Source: Paratissierella segnis (lineage in GTDB: Bacteria > Bacillota > Clostridia > Tissierellales > Tissierellaceae). Taken from it: a DNA stretch of 64,000 bases. A program made the position numbers and the translations under genes. The DNA lies in assembly GCF_014385195.1 (NCBI RefSeq), contig NZ_JACRTG010000008.1, positions 144,307 to 208,306 on the forward strand, given 5' to 3'. The notes under the pieces are model-generated. The model saw nothing but the letters and a program-made list of their open reading frames with translations, was not told the DNA's origin and searched no databases. Below, piece by piece: positions 36,747 to 45,535 of this stretch. Numbering within the stretch: the stretch's first letter is position 1; each line of letters opens with the position of its first letter.

Positions 36747-36852
36747 TATTTAAAAATTTAATCACCTTGCCAAGCACTTTATATCTTATCTTGAATAAAA
36801 TATAATTAAAGGATATCAAAATTATATTGCTATTATGGTAAGGGGTGGGATT

Positions 36853-37038
36853 ATGTATTGTAAAGTTTGCGGGGATGAGAATGAAGGTTATAGAATCTTT
36901 GGAATATATATGTGCAAAAGGTGCTTTAATAAACTTGAAACAGTCTCTATAGATGATGAAGACTATGATGAGTATAAAAATTTAATAAGAATACTACTTA
37001 GCTATTATATAAGCAAAGAACTAAACCCTGTAAATTGA
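36853..37038 (+). CDS. gin: Gin-like (CsfB) anti-sigma-G zinc protein
   Basis: Gin is a small zinc protein that inhibits sigma-G (and sigma-E) during sporulation. The start is the ATG at 36853 behind AAGGGGTGGG. The 61-residue product has four cysteines as CKVCG and CKRC, a zinc knuckle matching the Gin family, followed by an acidic helix (DDEDYDEYKNLI). Its place between bofA and yaaO-like genes matches csfB in Bacillus, which makes the call much stronger than the short sequence alone. Confidence 0.82.
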   Translation: MYCKVCGDENEGYRIFGIYMCKRCFNKLETVSIDDEDYDEYKNLIRILLSYYISKELNPVN

Positions 37039-37039
37039 T

Positions 37040-37277
37040 ACAGGGTTTATCTATTACTTACTACCTTTTACTTATTACTTATCTTTTAAAAGGCCTCAAA
37101 GCTTGACCCCAGTAATTTTTACCTATTCCCTATTACCCATCTTTCCCTCTTCACTCTTCACTATCTTAAAAAGCGGGGATCCTTCGAAAGCAATGCTTAT
37201 ACTGTCCGTATCACCCTTAGACTACAAAGGGTACACGGCAGGACGACCCAAGGGTCGATTGTGAATTGTGAATTGAT
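37040..37277 (+). repeat. Mosaic intergenic repeat, copy 5
   Basis: This fills the 330-bp gap between gin and the decarboxylase-like gene. It holds TTACTTATTACTTA heptamers, CCTCAAAGCTTGACCCC, CGGGGATCCTTCGAAAGCAA, ACCCTTAGACTACAAAGGGT, CAGGACGACCCAAGGGTCGA and GAATTGT heptamers. No gene is seen. Confidence 0.85.
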
Positions 37278-37369
37278 TTTAAATTATTAAAAATAATAGT
37301 TTATAAATATTTTTCAGTGATATATAATAAGTAAGAAAAAATGATAATATGAAAAATAGGAGGCAGGAA

Positions 37370-38782
37370 ATGAAGACACCCGTATTTGATGCACTAAAGA
37401 ATTTAATGGAGGAAAACAGTGTATCTTTTCATATGCCAGGTCATAAAAACAGAAATACACTTATTGAATGGGGGAAATATATACCCTATATAGATACGAC
37501 AGAAACTGAGGGAATGGATTATCTCTTAGAACCAAGAGGCATAATACAAGAATCTCAAGAATTAGCAGCAAAAGTCTTTGGCTCTAAGGCCACGTATTAC
37601 GCTGTAAATGGTTCTACAGGAAGTGTATACATTGCAATGGCAACAATCACCAAGCCGGGTGACAAGGTACTCATTCAAAGAAATTGTCATAAATCTGTTT
37701 ATAATGGACTAATTTTAAATAGATTAAATCCGGTTTATGTATATCCGAATTACAATGAAAAATATAATGTATTGACAGGACTGTATCCGGAAGACATAGA
37801 TAAAGCATTGAGTGAGGACAAAGAAATTAAAGCAGTAGTAATCACTTATCCGAATTATTATGGTGTCTGTTCAGATTTAAAGAGGATAGCTGAAATAGTT
37901 CATAAACACAATCGAATTTTAATGGTTGATGAAGCCCATGGACCCCATATGACTTTTTCTGACAAACTGCCAATGCCTGCATTGCAAGCCGGTGCCGATA
38001 TAGTAATTCATAGTACACACAAAACACTGCCTAGTTTTACTCAAACATCCATGATTCATGTCGGGTCTGACAGGATAGATTTAAATAAATTGCGAGATAG
38101 ATATCAGCTCTATACTACTACCAGTCCTTCCTATTTATTTACGGCATCCAATGAAATAGCTACGGCATATATGGATGGAGAAGGCAGAAAGAGATTGACA
38201 TGGAGTCTTGCCAAGATAGATGAAGTCATAAAGAGATTAAATGCAATAGATAGGGTAAATGTATTTACGGGGGATCCTGAAGACCCAACAATATATGATA
38301 AGGACAATACAAAGATATTAATAAGTATAGATGGAATTAAGGGAACTAAAATTAAAAGTATATTGAGGACTAAGTACAATATTAGACTTGAAATGTCAGA
38401 TTATTATCATGCACTGATTCTCACATCTGTAATGAATGAGGATTTAGATTATGAAAAATTGTTGTCTGCAATCGAAGATTTAGCAAAGACCTCTCCTTAT
38501 GAAGAAATAAACAAAGTAAGCATAAAGATGCCAAATCCTAAAATTGTTATAAAACCTGCAGATGCTTATTATGGGAAAAAGGTACAATTAGAATTGAAAA
38601 ATGCAATAGGCAAAGTTTCAGCGACACCTATTATTCCATATCCACCCGGGATCCCACTAATAGTTCCGGGTGAAGAAATAACTAAGGAAATATATGAACA
38701 TATCATGTTCTTATTAGAAAATGGTATGGAAATAGTTGGACTAATGGGGTATAATAAAGACCATACAGTAGTAATAGAGTAA
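37370..38782 (+). CDS. Orn/Lys/Arg decarboxylase family PLP enzyme (YaaO-like)
   Basis: This is a PLP-dependent fold-type I enzyme related to basic amino acid decarboxylases. The start is the ATG at 37370 behind AATAGGAGG. The 470-residue product has HMPGHK (residues ~20-25), the PLP-contacting NGSTGS, DEAHGPH and the Schiff-base lysine in HSTHKTLPS (~residue 221). The length matches the short YaaO/SpeA-type group. The gene leads directly into tmk (15 bp), as in Bacillus. Its substrate (arginine, lysine or another) cannot be told from sequence. Confidence 0.9.
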   Translation: MKTPVFDALKNLMEENSVSFHMPGHKNRNTLIEWGKYIPYIDTTETEGMDYLLEPRGIIQESQELAAKVFGSKATYYAVNGSTGSVYIAMATITKPGDKVLIQRNCHKSVYNGLILNRLNPVYVYPNYNEKYNVLTGLYPEDIDKALSEDKEIKAVVITYPNYYGVCSDLKRIAEIVHKHNRILMVDEAHGPHMTFSDKLPMPALQAGADIVIHSTHKTLPSFTQTSMIHVGSDRIDLNKLRDRYQLYTTTSPSYLFTASNEIATAYMDGEGRKRLTWSLAKIDEVIKRLNAIDRVNVFTGDPEDPTIYDKDNTKILISIDGIKGTKIKSILRTKYNIRLEMSDYYHALILTSVMNEDLDYEKLLSAIEDLAKTSPYEEINKVSIKMPNPKIVIKPADAYYGKKVQLELKNAIGKVSATPIIPYPPGIPLIVPGEEITKEIYEHIMFLLENGMEIVGLMGYNKDHTVVIE

Positions 38783-38797
38783 AGGAGTTGTTGTCTA

Positions 38798-39418
38798 TTG
38801 AGGGGTAAGTTCATTACCTTAGAAGGTCCTGATGGCTCCGGGAAGTCCACTATATTAAATTTAATTGGTGATTATCTGGAACGTAAAGGCATAGATTTTA
38901 TTATATCAAGAGAACCGGGAGGCACTGTAATAGGTGAAAAAATTAGGGATATTGTATTAGACAATAAAAACACAAATATGGGACCGGAAACAGAAGCCCT
39001 ACTCTATGCGGCAGCTCGTGGGCAACACGTTTATGAGAAAATAATGCCTGCCCTAGAATCAGGTAAGACAGTAGTGTGTGATAGATTTGTATTATCAAGT
39101 CTTGCTTACCAAGGAGTTGGAAGAGATCTTGGCATTGAAAAGGTAAAGATGATCAATGACTTTGGATTAAGGGGAATCTACCCGGATTTAATTCTATTTT
39201 TTCACATAGACCCGGAGCTTACATTAAAAAGAAAGATGCTTAAAGAAGCCGGGGATAGACTGGAGCAGGAAGGTGCCGAATTTCACAGGAAAGTATATCA
39301 GGGTTATATGGAATTATTAAAAAAGTACCCGAAAAATATTAAGATTATAGATGCAGATAAATCTATAAATGAAGTTCTTAGACAAAGCATTATAGAAGTT
39401 GAAAACTTACTATTTTAA
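38798..39418 (+). CDS. tmk: Thymidylate kinase
   Basis: Tmk phosphorylates dTMP to dTDP. The start is the TTG at 38798 behind AAAGGAG. The 206-residue product has the P-loop GPDGSGKST (residues ~10-18), the substrate motif REPGGT (~38-43), the DRFVLSSLAYQG stretch (~95-106) and a lid region. It lies between the yaaO-like and darA genes in the conserved order and is probably cotranscribed with them. Confidence 0.96.
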   Translation: MRGKFITLEGPDGSGKSTILNLIGDYLERKGIDFIISREPGGTVIGEKIRDIVLDNKNTNMGPETEALLYAAARGQHVYEKIMPALESGKTVVCDRFVLSSLAYQGVGRDLGIEKVKMINDFGLRGIYPDLILFFHIDPELTLKRKMLKEAGDRLEQEGAEFHRKVYQGYMELLKKYPKNIKIIDADKSINEVLRQSIIEVENLLF

Positions 39419-39435
39419 AAGGAGGCGTAATATTT

Positions 39436-39762
39436 ATGAAACTTATAGTAGCAATAGTGCAAGATCAAGACGCTCCCAGTTTACTAGATGATTTGACAGA
39501 ACAAGACTACAGAGTAACAAAATTAGCATCAACTGGAGGATTTTTAAAATCAGGTAATACTACGCTATTAATAGGCGTGGAAGAGGCACAGGTTGAGGAA
39601 GTTATAAAGACCATAGAAGAAAATGGTAAAACCAGAGAGATTACAACATCATTGATGACGGTTACAATGCCGGGAGACACTTATGTTCCATATCCGCTGG
39701 TAGTAAAAGTAGGAGGAGCAACTGTATTTGTGTTGGATGTTGAAAAACATATAAGGATATGA
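39436..39762 (+). CDS. darA: Cyclic di-AMP receptor protein DarA (PstA/YaaQ)
   Basis: DarA is a PII-like trimeric protein that binds c-di-AMP. The 108-residue product begins KLIVAIVQDQDAPSLLDDL and has the ligand-site signature TKLASTGGFLKSGNTTLLIG (~residues 29-48) and the long loop with TVTMPGDTYVPYP, all typical of DarA. GGAGGCG precedes the ATG. Position right after tmk matches Bacillus yaaQ. A second, shorter copy follows at 39851. Confidence 0.93.
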   Translation: MKLIVAIVQDQDAPSLLDDLTEQDYRVTKLASTGGFLKSGNTTLLIGVEEAQVEEVIKTIEENGKTREITTSLMTVTMPGDTYVPYPLVVKVGGATVFVLDVEKHIRI

Positions 39763-39850
39763 CGAGGTGAAATTCAGTCTCGTTGAAACTTCCGAGAGGT
39801 TTTTGCAATTGCAAAATCTTATTGAAATCTTGTTATAAGGAGTGAAAATT

Positions 39851-40135
39851 ATGAAATTAATTATAGCAATAATTCAAGATGAATATATAAATAAAGTAGT
39901 CAAGGCATTGATGACAAAAAAGATAAGGGCTACCAAGCTGTCATCAACCGGAGGATTTTTAAAATCAGGAAGCACTACTCTTTTAATCGGCATTGAGGAA
40001 ACTCAAGTTGATGAGGTAGTGGAACTTATAAAAGGACAGGTTATAAGCAAGAAAGTCAAAGATGGAGAAAATGAAATAACTGTTGGAGGAGCAAATTTAT
40101 TTATAATGGACATCGATAAATACGTAAAAGTTTAG
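39851..40135 (+). CDS. Second DarA-like protein with shortened loop
   Basis: This is a paralogue of the preceding gene. The 94-residue product keeps KLIIAIIQDEY, the ligand-site signature TKLSSTGGFLKSGSTTLLIG and the C-terminal VGGANLFIMDIDKYVKV. It lacks about 14-18 residues of the large loop that carries TMPGDTYVPYP in the first copy. That loop takes part in shaping the c-di-AMP site, so binding or partner choice may differ. AAGGAG lies eight bases before the ATG at 39851. An 88-bp gap with a hairpin and the palindrome TTTTGCAATTGCAAAA (39801-39816) separates the copies. Confidence 0.88.
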   Translation: MKLIIAIIQDEYINKVVKALMTKKIRATKLSSTGGFLKSGSTTLLIGIEETQVDEVVELIKGQVISKKVKDGENEITVGGANLFIMDIDKYVKV

Positions 40136-40147
40136 CCGGAGGGTATG

Positions 40148-41122
40148 ATGGATTATAAGGAAATAATAGGCCATGAAAAAAATATAGAATCCCTAAAAAG
40201 ATTAGTACAAAACGGGACTATAAGTCATAGCTTTCTATTTGAAGGAGAAGAAGGCCTAGGGAAAAAGATGACTGCAGAAGCCTTCGGCAAAACCCTTTTA
40301 TGTGAAGAACAAAAACAGGAGCCATGCAACAGATGCTCTTCTTGTATCAAATTCGATAGAGGAAATCACCCGGATTTTAGATTATTAGAGCCTAAAAAAG
40401 GATTAATCAAAAAAGGTGATATTGAAGCTTTGATAAAGGATGTTGCCATGGCTCCTTTTGAATCCAAGAGGAAAGTTTTTATCATAAACGATTGTCATAA
40501 GATGAATCGTGAAGCTATGAACTCACTCTTAAAGACTCTGGAAGAGCCGCCGGAGTATGTAGTTATCATATTGATTACTTCCAATGCAAATAGTCTCCTA
40601 CCCACAATATTATCCAGAGCAATGAGTATAAAGTTTTATCCCATAGAAGTTGCAAAAGTTGTTGACTATTTAGTAAATAATTATGATAAGTCTAAAGATG
40701 AAGCAAGATTTATTGCTGAATTTACAAAAGGGTCAATAGGAAAATCGATAGAACTGTCAACTTCAAATGAATTTTTTCTGAAAAGAGATGAAGTTATAGA
40801 TATCGTTGACGACTTGGTAAAAGGTAATAAGGTGCGAGCTTTTGATTCAAAAGATTTTTTTGATAGCAACAAAGAAAATATTGATGAAGTGTTGGACTTG
40901 ATTCTTTTCTGGTTTAGGGATTTAATGATATATAAATTTGTCAGTGATAGCAATTTAATCATAAATAAGGATAAAATGCCAATCTTATCAAAGGAAACCT
41001 TTTTGGATTTTCAAAATATTAATGATATAATAGAAAGAGTAGAACAAGCCAAAAAAGATATAAGTAGAAATGTAAACTTTCAATTATCTATAGAAACAAT
41101 GCTTCTCAATATAGGAGGATAA
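40148..41122 (+). CDS. holB: DNA polymerase III subunit delta prime
   Basis: HolB is part of the clamp loader that puts the sliding clamp on DNA. Two ATG codons are adjacent; the second (40148) has better spacing from GGAGGG. The ~324-residue product has the AAA+ core with FEGEEGLGKKMTA (altered Walker A), a zinc knuckle CNRCSSC (~residues 60-66) and the SRC-like region ILSRAMSIKF. The lower identity of the P-loop is usual for delta prime. It follows the darA pair and runs straight into ricT (5 bp). Confidence 0.93.
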   Translation: MDYKEIIGHEKNIESLKRLVQNGTISHSFLFEGEEGLGKKMTAEAFGKTLLCEEQKQEPCNRCSSCIKFDRGNHPDFRLLEPKKGLIKKGDIEALIKDVAMAPFESKRKVFIINDCHKMNREAMNSLLKTLEEPPEYVVIILITSNANSLLPTILSRAMSIKFYPIEVAKVVDYLVNNYDKSKDEARFIAEFTKGSIGKSIELSTSNEFFLKRDEVIDIVDDLVKGNKVRAFDSKDFFDSNKENIDEVLDLILFWFRDLMIYKFVSDSNLIINKDKMPILSKETFLDFQNINDIIERVEQAKKDISRNVNFQLSIETMLLNIGG

Positions 41123-41127
41123 TATAA

Positions 41128-42018
41128 ATGGTAAAAGTAGTAGGAGTAAGATTTAAAAAAGCAGGTAAAATCTATTATTTTGACCCGGATGATATGGATG
41201 TAAAATTCAATGAATTTGTAATTGTTGAGACAGCTAGGGGTCTGGAGTTTGGACTTGTAGTTATTGGTCCCAAGATGGTTAACGATGAAGAAATAGTCGC
41301 ACCTCTAAAAAAGGTAATTAGAATAGCTCTGGATGAGGATTTTGAAATTCATAGGGAAAATATCAAAAAGGCAAAAGAAGCGCTTATCATCTGTCAGCAA
41401 AAGGTAGAAGAACATGGAATAAAAATGAAACTTGTTGATGTTGAATATACTTTTGACAACAATAGAGTTATTTTCTATTTTACAGCTGACGGAAGGGTGG
41501 ATTTTAGGGAGTTAGTAAAGGATTTAGCAGCGTTATTTAGAACTAGGATAGAATTAAGGCAAATTGGAGTACGTGATGAAGCAAAATTAGTTGGCGGTGT
41601 TGGACCATGCGGTAGAACTGCGTGTTGCGCTCAATACTTAGGTGAATTTGAACCTGTATCAATAAAGATGGCCAAGGAACAAAGCTTATCTCTAAATCCA
41701 ACAAAGATTTCCGGCCTTTGCGGAAGGCTCATGTGTTGCTTAAAATATGAGCATGAAAATTATGAAGAATTGATATCAAAAATTCCCCAAGTTGGCAGTA
41801 TAGTTATTACACCGACGGGAAGAGGAACAGTGGTAAATTCTTATACTCTGCTTGAAAGGGTTAAGGTACGTATCAAACTTAAAGATGGTACAGAAGATAT
41901 ATTGCAATTTCAGGTAGATGAGATTGAAACCACCGGGGAAATCGATCCGGAATATCAGAGGACGATTGAAAATAGTGATGAAGAGCATGGCATTAATGAA
42001 TTATTTGAGATGGAATAA
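41128..42018 (+). CDS. ricT: PSP1/RicT (YaaT) regulator of RNase Y complex
   Basis: RicT belongs to the Y-complex (RicA, RicF, RicT) that aids RNase Y and carries Fe-S clusters. The 296-residue product has the PSP1 C-terminal domain. Its clustered cysteines are visible: GPCGRTACCAQYLG (~residues 162-175) and GLCGRLMCCLKYEH (~196-209), a pattern specific to this family. AATATAGGAGG precedes the ATG. The position after holB matches Bacillus. The yabA gene that follows it there is absent here. Confidence 0.94.
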   Translation: MVKVVGVRFKKAGKIYYFDPDDMDVKFNEFVIVETARGLEFGLVVIGPKMVNDEEIVAPLKKVIRIALDEDFEIHRENIKKAKEALIICQQKVEEHGIKMKLVDVEYTFDNNRVIFYFTADGRVDFRELVKDLAALFRTRIELRQIGVRDEAKLVGGVGPCGRTACCAQYLGEFEPVSIKMAKEQSLSLNPTKISGLCGRLMCCLKYEHENYEELISKIPQVGSIVITPTGRGTVVNSYTLLERVKVRIKLKDGTEDILQFQVDEIETTGEIDPEYQRTIENSDEEHGINELFEME

Positions 42019-42061
42019 TTATATTTTATTACCTCTTTAAAATTGATATAATATCTGTTAG

Positions 42062-42265
<204 letters not shown>

Positions 42266-42281
42266 AAGTACTTATTTAAAG

Positions 42282-42305
42282 GAGACCCTTTTGGGTCTTT
42301 TTTTA
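42282..42305 (+). terminator. Intrinsic terminator after the ferredoxin gene
   Basis: AGACCC and GGGTCT form a short stem around TTTT, followed by seven Ts. Confidence 0.85.
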
Positions 42306-42342
42306 TCACGAAAGCAGTTCTTAACTCTCTTCACTTTTCTTT

Positions 42343-42424
42343 CAATTGTGCATTGTGAACTGTGCATTGTGAATTGTGAGTTGTGAATTGTGAATTGTGA
42401 ATTGTGAATTGTGAATTGTGAATA
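42343..42424 (+). repeat. Heptamer tandem array (GAATTGT)n
   Basis: This is about eleven seven-base units in a row, mostly GAATTGT with variants GCATTGT, GAACTGT and GAGTTGT. It runs up to a point 25 bp before the start of the trmN6-like gene. It is preceded by a TTCACTTTTC block of the mosaic repeat. Confidence 0.9.
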
Positions 42425-42448
42425 TCTATTGAAATGAGGTATACAATT

Positions 42449-43168
42449 TTGTCTAAAGAAAATATTCATATTGATATAGTCCCCGGAACGAATTACAAGA
42501 TAAAACAATTAAAGGATAAATTTTCCTATGGAACAGATGCAATCTTTCTTTCTGACTTTGCTAAACCTAAAGGACTTGTGATGGATCTGGGTACAGGTAC
42601 CGGAATTATACCATTAAGGTTAATTGACAAAGGAAAAATTGATATGATATATGGTGTAGAGATTCAGACACAGGTTGCAGAATTGGCTAAGGAGAGCATA
42701 GAATTAAATAAATTGGAAAATAAAATTAAAATATTACATATGGACTTAAGGGATTTACAAAAATATTTTCCAAAACATACATTTGATGTTGTAACATCAA
42801 ATCCCCCTTATATGAAAGAGGGAGGAGCTATAGTAAATTCTGATGAGAATTTTGCCATATCAAGACATGAAATCAAATGCACCCTTGAGGATATACTCAA
42901 TATAACAAATTATCTTTTGAAGCCACTAGGCAAATTTTATCTGGTACATAGGCCGGATAGATTAGTGGATATATTGTATACTATGAGAAAATATGAAATA
43001 GAACCAAAATATATAAAATTTGTTCAGCCTAAGATAGAGAAAAAGCCAAATTTGATATTAATAGAAGGATTAAAAAATGGTAAAAAGGATTTAAAGTTCT
43101 ATGACCCTTTAATAGTGTATAATGAAGATGGAACATATACAGATGAGATATATAGGATTTATAAATAA
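42449..43168 (+). CDS. tRNA(1)Val (adenine-N6) methyltransferase-like, YabB/TrmN6
   Basis: This is a SAM-dependent methyltransferase. The start is taken as the TTG at 42449, eight bases after ATGAGGT; the ATG at 42434 has no ribosome-binding site. The ~239-residue product has the SAM site MDLGTGTGIIPLRL (~residues 44-57) and the N6-adenine motif TSNPPYM (~117-123). Synteny with Bacillus yabB, between ricT and rsmI, supports a TrmN6-type tRNA methylase. The heptamer array lies directly upstream. Confidence 0.88.
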   Translation: MSKENIHIDIVPGTNYKIKQLKDKFSYGTDAIFLSDFAKPKGLVMDLGTGTGIIPLRLIDKGKIDMIYGVEIQTQVAELAKESIELNKLENKIKILHMDLRDLQKYFPKHTFDVVTSNPPYMKEGGAIVNSDENFAISRHEIKCTLEDILNITNYLLKPLGKFYLVHRPDRLVDILYTMRKYEIEPKYIKFVQPKIEKKPNLILIEGLKNGKKDLKFYDPLIVYNEDGTYTDEIYRIYK

Positions 43169-43171
43169 TAG

Positions 43172-43319
43172 GTAAGAGAGAGGCAGTGAATAAGTAACAG
43201 TGAACAGTGAACAACAGTTAAAAGATAGGGAATAGGTAATAGGTAAAAGATTAAAGCATTGTGCATTGTGCATTGTGAGTTGTGAATTGAAAATAATTGT
43301 GAATTGTGAATTGAAATCA
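43172..43319 (+). repeat. Heptamer repeats of several types between the trmN6-like gene and rsmI
   Basis: This contains units of GAACAGT (three), GGTAATA/GGTAAAA, GCATTGT and GAATTGT in turn. It runs up to the ribosome-binding site of rsmI. No gene is seen. Confidence 0.85.
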
Positions 43320-43329
43320 GGTGTCAAAT

Positions 43330-44148
43330 ATGAGTACAGGAAAACTATATATATGTCCAACGCCCATTGGGAATTTAGAGGATATAACCATAAGGACATT
43401 AAAAACTTTGAATGAAGTGGATCTGATAGCAGCAGAAGATACGCGGCATAGCCTTATACTTCTTAATCATTATGAGATCAAGAAGCCTTTAACCAGTTAT
43501 CATGAGCATAATATTAGGGAGAAAGGCCCCAAGCTGATAGATATGCTGTTAGAAGGCAAAAATATTGCTCTCATTACAGATGCGGGAATGCCCGGCATAT
43601 CTGATCCCGGGGAGGATTTAATTAGATTGGCTATAGAAGAAGAAATCGAAGTCATTGGATTGCCGGGTCCAACAGCATCTATAACGGCATTGGTAATATC
43701 GGGAATCAGTACGGATAAATTTGTTTTTGAAGGATTTTTAAGCTCCAAAAAGAAAGACAGGATAAAAGAGTTGGATATGCTCAAAAATGAAAGGAGGACT
43801 ATTATATTTTATGAATCTCCTCATAGAATCAAGGACACTTTAGATGATATGTTAAATATTCTTGGAAATAGAAAAACAGCAATAGCAAGGGAGCTTACTA
43901 AACATTATGAGGAAATATTTAGAGGCAACTTGGAAAATGCAAGGGAATATTTTTCAGAAGGTGTTAAAGGTGAATTTGTAATAATAGTTGAAGGTAATAA
44001 AGAAGAGATTAAAAAAGAAATAAATGTCGGGGGAGAATTGAAAAAATATTTGAATTTGGGGCTATCGAAGAAAGAAGCAGTAAAAATAGTCTCGGAAGAA
44101 AATGATATTCCGAGAAATATTGTGTATAAAGAGAGTTTAAAGCTATAA
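43330..44148 (+). CDS. rsmI: 16S rRNA (cytidine-1402 2'-O) methyltransferase
   Basis: RsmI methylates C1402 in the decoding centre of 16S rRNA. The start is taken as ATG 43330 (AGG eight bases upstream); a GTG at 43321 is an alternative. The ~272-residue product has the tetrapyrrole-methylase fold: LYICPTPIGNLEDIT, AEDTRHS (~residues 34-40), TDAGMPGISDPG and GLPGPTASITAL. It follows the trmN6-like gene as in Bacillus and converges with abrB. Confidence 0.95.
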   Translation: MSTGKLYICPTPIGNLEDITIRTLKTLNEVDLIAAEDTRHSLILLNHYEIKKPLTSYHEHNIREKGPKLIDMLLEGKNIALITDAGMPGISDPGEDLIRLAIEEEIEVIGLPGPTASITALVISGISTDKFVFEGFLSSKKKDRIKELDMLKNERRTIIFYESPHRIKDTLDDMLNILGNRKTAIARELTKHYEEIFRGNLENAREYFSEGVKGEFVIIVEGNKEEIKKEINVGGELKKYLNLGLSKKEAVKIVSEENDIPRNIVYKESLKL

Positions 44149-44149
44149 A

Positions 44150-44192
44150 AAATAGATATTCTAAAAGGGGAAGTTCTTTAGAATATCTATTG
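44150..44192. terminator. Long hairpin between rsmI and abrB
   Basis: AATAGATATTCTAAA and TTTAGAATATCTATT form a perfect 15-bp stem around an 11-base loop. On the minus strand it is followed by a T-run, so it ends the abrB transcript; it may also slow or stop rsmI transcription. Confidence 0.8.
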
Positions 44193-44198
44193 TGAAAA

Positions 44199-44438
44199 TT
44201 AATACTTTAATTCTTCTTTACACTTTGGACAGATGTATTTATTTTTAAATGGTTGTATGCCTTCAGTTTGTCCGCAGAATGTACAAGCCGGTACATATTT
44301 CTTTAAAACAATCATATCTCCGTCCACAAAGATTTCAAGAGGTTCTTTTGGCTTAATTTCTAAATTTTTTCTTAGTTCCTTTGGCAAAACTATTCTTCCT
44401 AATTCATCAATTTGTCTAACTATGCCTGTAGATTTCAA
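44199..44438 (-). CDS. abrB: AbrB/SpoVT-type regulator with zinc-ribbon tail
   Basis: This is a small DNA-binding transition-state regulator. The start is the TTG at 44438 behind AAAGGAGG; the longer frame overlaps the promoter. The 79-residue product has the swapped-hairpin fold STGIVRQIDELGRIVLPKEL (residues ~3-22), RKNLEIKPKEPLEIFV and then CTFCG and CPKC, a zinc ribbon in place of the Bacillus AbrB C-terminal domain. Such variants are common in clostridia. Position after rsmI and before metG matches Bacillus abrB. Confidence 0.92.
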   Translation of the reverse strand: MKSTGIVRQIDELGRIVLPKELRKNLEIKPKEPLEIFVDGDMIVLKKYVPACTFCGQTEGIQPFKNKYICPKCKEELKY

Positions 44439-44477
44439 ATTATTACCTCCTTTATTATACCAATTTATAACAAACAT

Positions 44478-44505
44478 ATTATACCATATTGCGATTCAAT
44501 GTCAA
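44478..44505 (-). promoter_or_regulatory. Promoter of abrB
   Basis: On the minus strand TTGACA, a 16-bp spacer and TATAAT, both perfect consensus, lie about 40 bp before the abrB start. Confidence 0.8.
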
Positions 44506-44551
44506 TTAAACTGTCTAAATGTTACAAATACTTCAATAATTAGGTGATAAA

Positions 44552-45535
44552 ATGTATAATTTAAATAATGAGTTAAAAGAAAAAATTTCAAATCTAAATG
44601 ATGCATTAGAATATAAATATAACCATTACTTAGATTTAAATAAAAATGATTTTCGTGCATTCATAAGGCAATATATTGGAAGTATAATTCCAATGGAAAA
44701 ACTGGATAAAGATATATTGTCAATATATGAGGGGAAAGGCGGTATCGTAGGTGTTGACGGATCCAACAATAGAGTTGGCGGTGCCTATCCGCACTATATT
44801 GAAATATATCAAGCACTGGCGAAATCAACCGTATATACGGATAACCCCATTTTTAATTCAGATGTATATTGTCCTTTATACCCAGAAAATGGGGAAAACC
44901 CACTGGAAGATGAAAAAATTATAGAAGATAAAAGAAATACCTTACTTGCCACATTGGAAGTTAAGGCGGCAATAGAAGCAGTTTCGAAACATAAACCTTA
45001 CGCAATTTTAATGGACGGCGGACTTATAAGATACAATATATATGCTTATGATATGTGGATGGAATTGAAAACCAGATGTGAAGAAGAAGGTATAATCCTA
45101 ATAGGAGTGATAAAGGATATAAAGACTTCTATAATAGGAGATGTGATGCAAGAACAAAATCCGGATATAAAGGATATTTTCTATGATCGGGAGTTACTGT
45201 TTGGGGTATTGGATTATGGAGAGATGATTTTAATAGATGATGAAGTAAACAGAAAGAAAAAAGAAGGATATTCTTCGGTATTTTTACGTTCATCGTTGGC
45301 TCCGTCGGTTATCGGAATGGATATCATAGATACCCAAAAGGAATATATAGAAGAAATGGCTCGTCTGGTGTTTACCCTTACACCGGAAAACAGCAGAGGA
45401 GTACCCCTTTGGCTTGATATAGTTGATAAAGAAGTAAAAATCTCAGATGATATGATGAGAGCATTGCTGGAAAGATATTTGGACAGAGGAGTTTATGAAA
45501 GATTCTTCGTCTCAGAAAGAGATAAAAGGACGTAA
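44552..45535 (+). CDS. nurA: NurA-family nuclease
   Basis: NurA is a 5'-3' nuclease that works with the HerA translocase in DNA end resection, best known in archaea. The 327-residue product has the two acidic metal-site motifs GVDGS (Asp ~69) and LMDGGLI (Asp ~150) of the NurA domain, plus the LWLDIVDKEV segment near the end. AGGTGA precedes the ATG. herA follows in the same direction, but 440 bp of repeat DNA separates them, so a single transcript is likely but not certain. Both genes sit inside the otherwise conserved abrB-metG locus. Confidence 0.88.
   Translation: MYNLNNELKEKISNLNDALEYKYNHYLDLNKNDFRAFIRQYIGSIIPMEKLDKDILSIYEGKGGIVGVDGSNNRVGGAYPHYIEIYQALAKSTVYTDNPIFNSDVYCPLYPENGENPLEDEKIIEDKRNTLLATLEVKAAIEAVSKHKPYAILMDGGLIRYNIYAYDMWMELKTRCEEEGIILIGVIKDIKTSIIGDVMQEQNPDIKDIFYDRELLFGVLDYGEMILIDDEVNRKKKEGYSSVFLRSSLAPSVIGMDIIDTQKEYIEEMARLVFTLTPENSRGVPLWLDIVDKEVKISDDMMRALLERYLDRGVYERFFVSERDKRT

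Noticed and set aside
42047..42052. Promoter for the ferredoxin gene
   Set aside because: A TATAAT is seen at 42047-42052 but no -35 at a proper distance.
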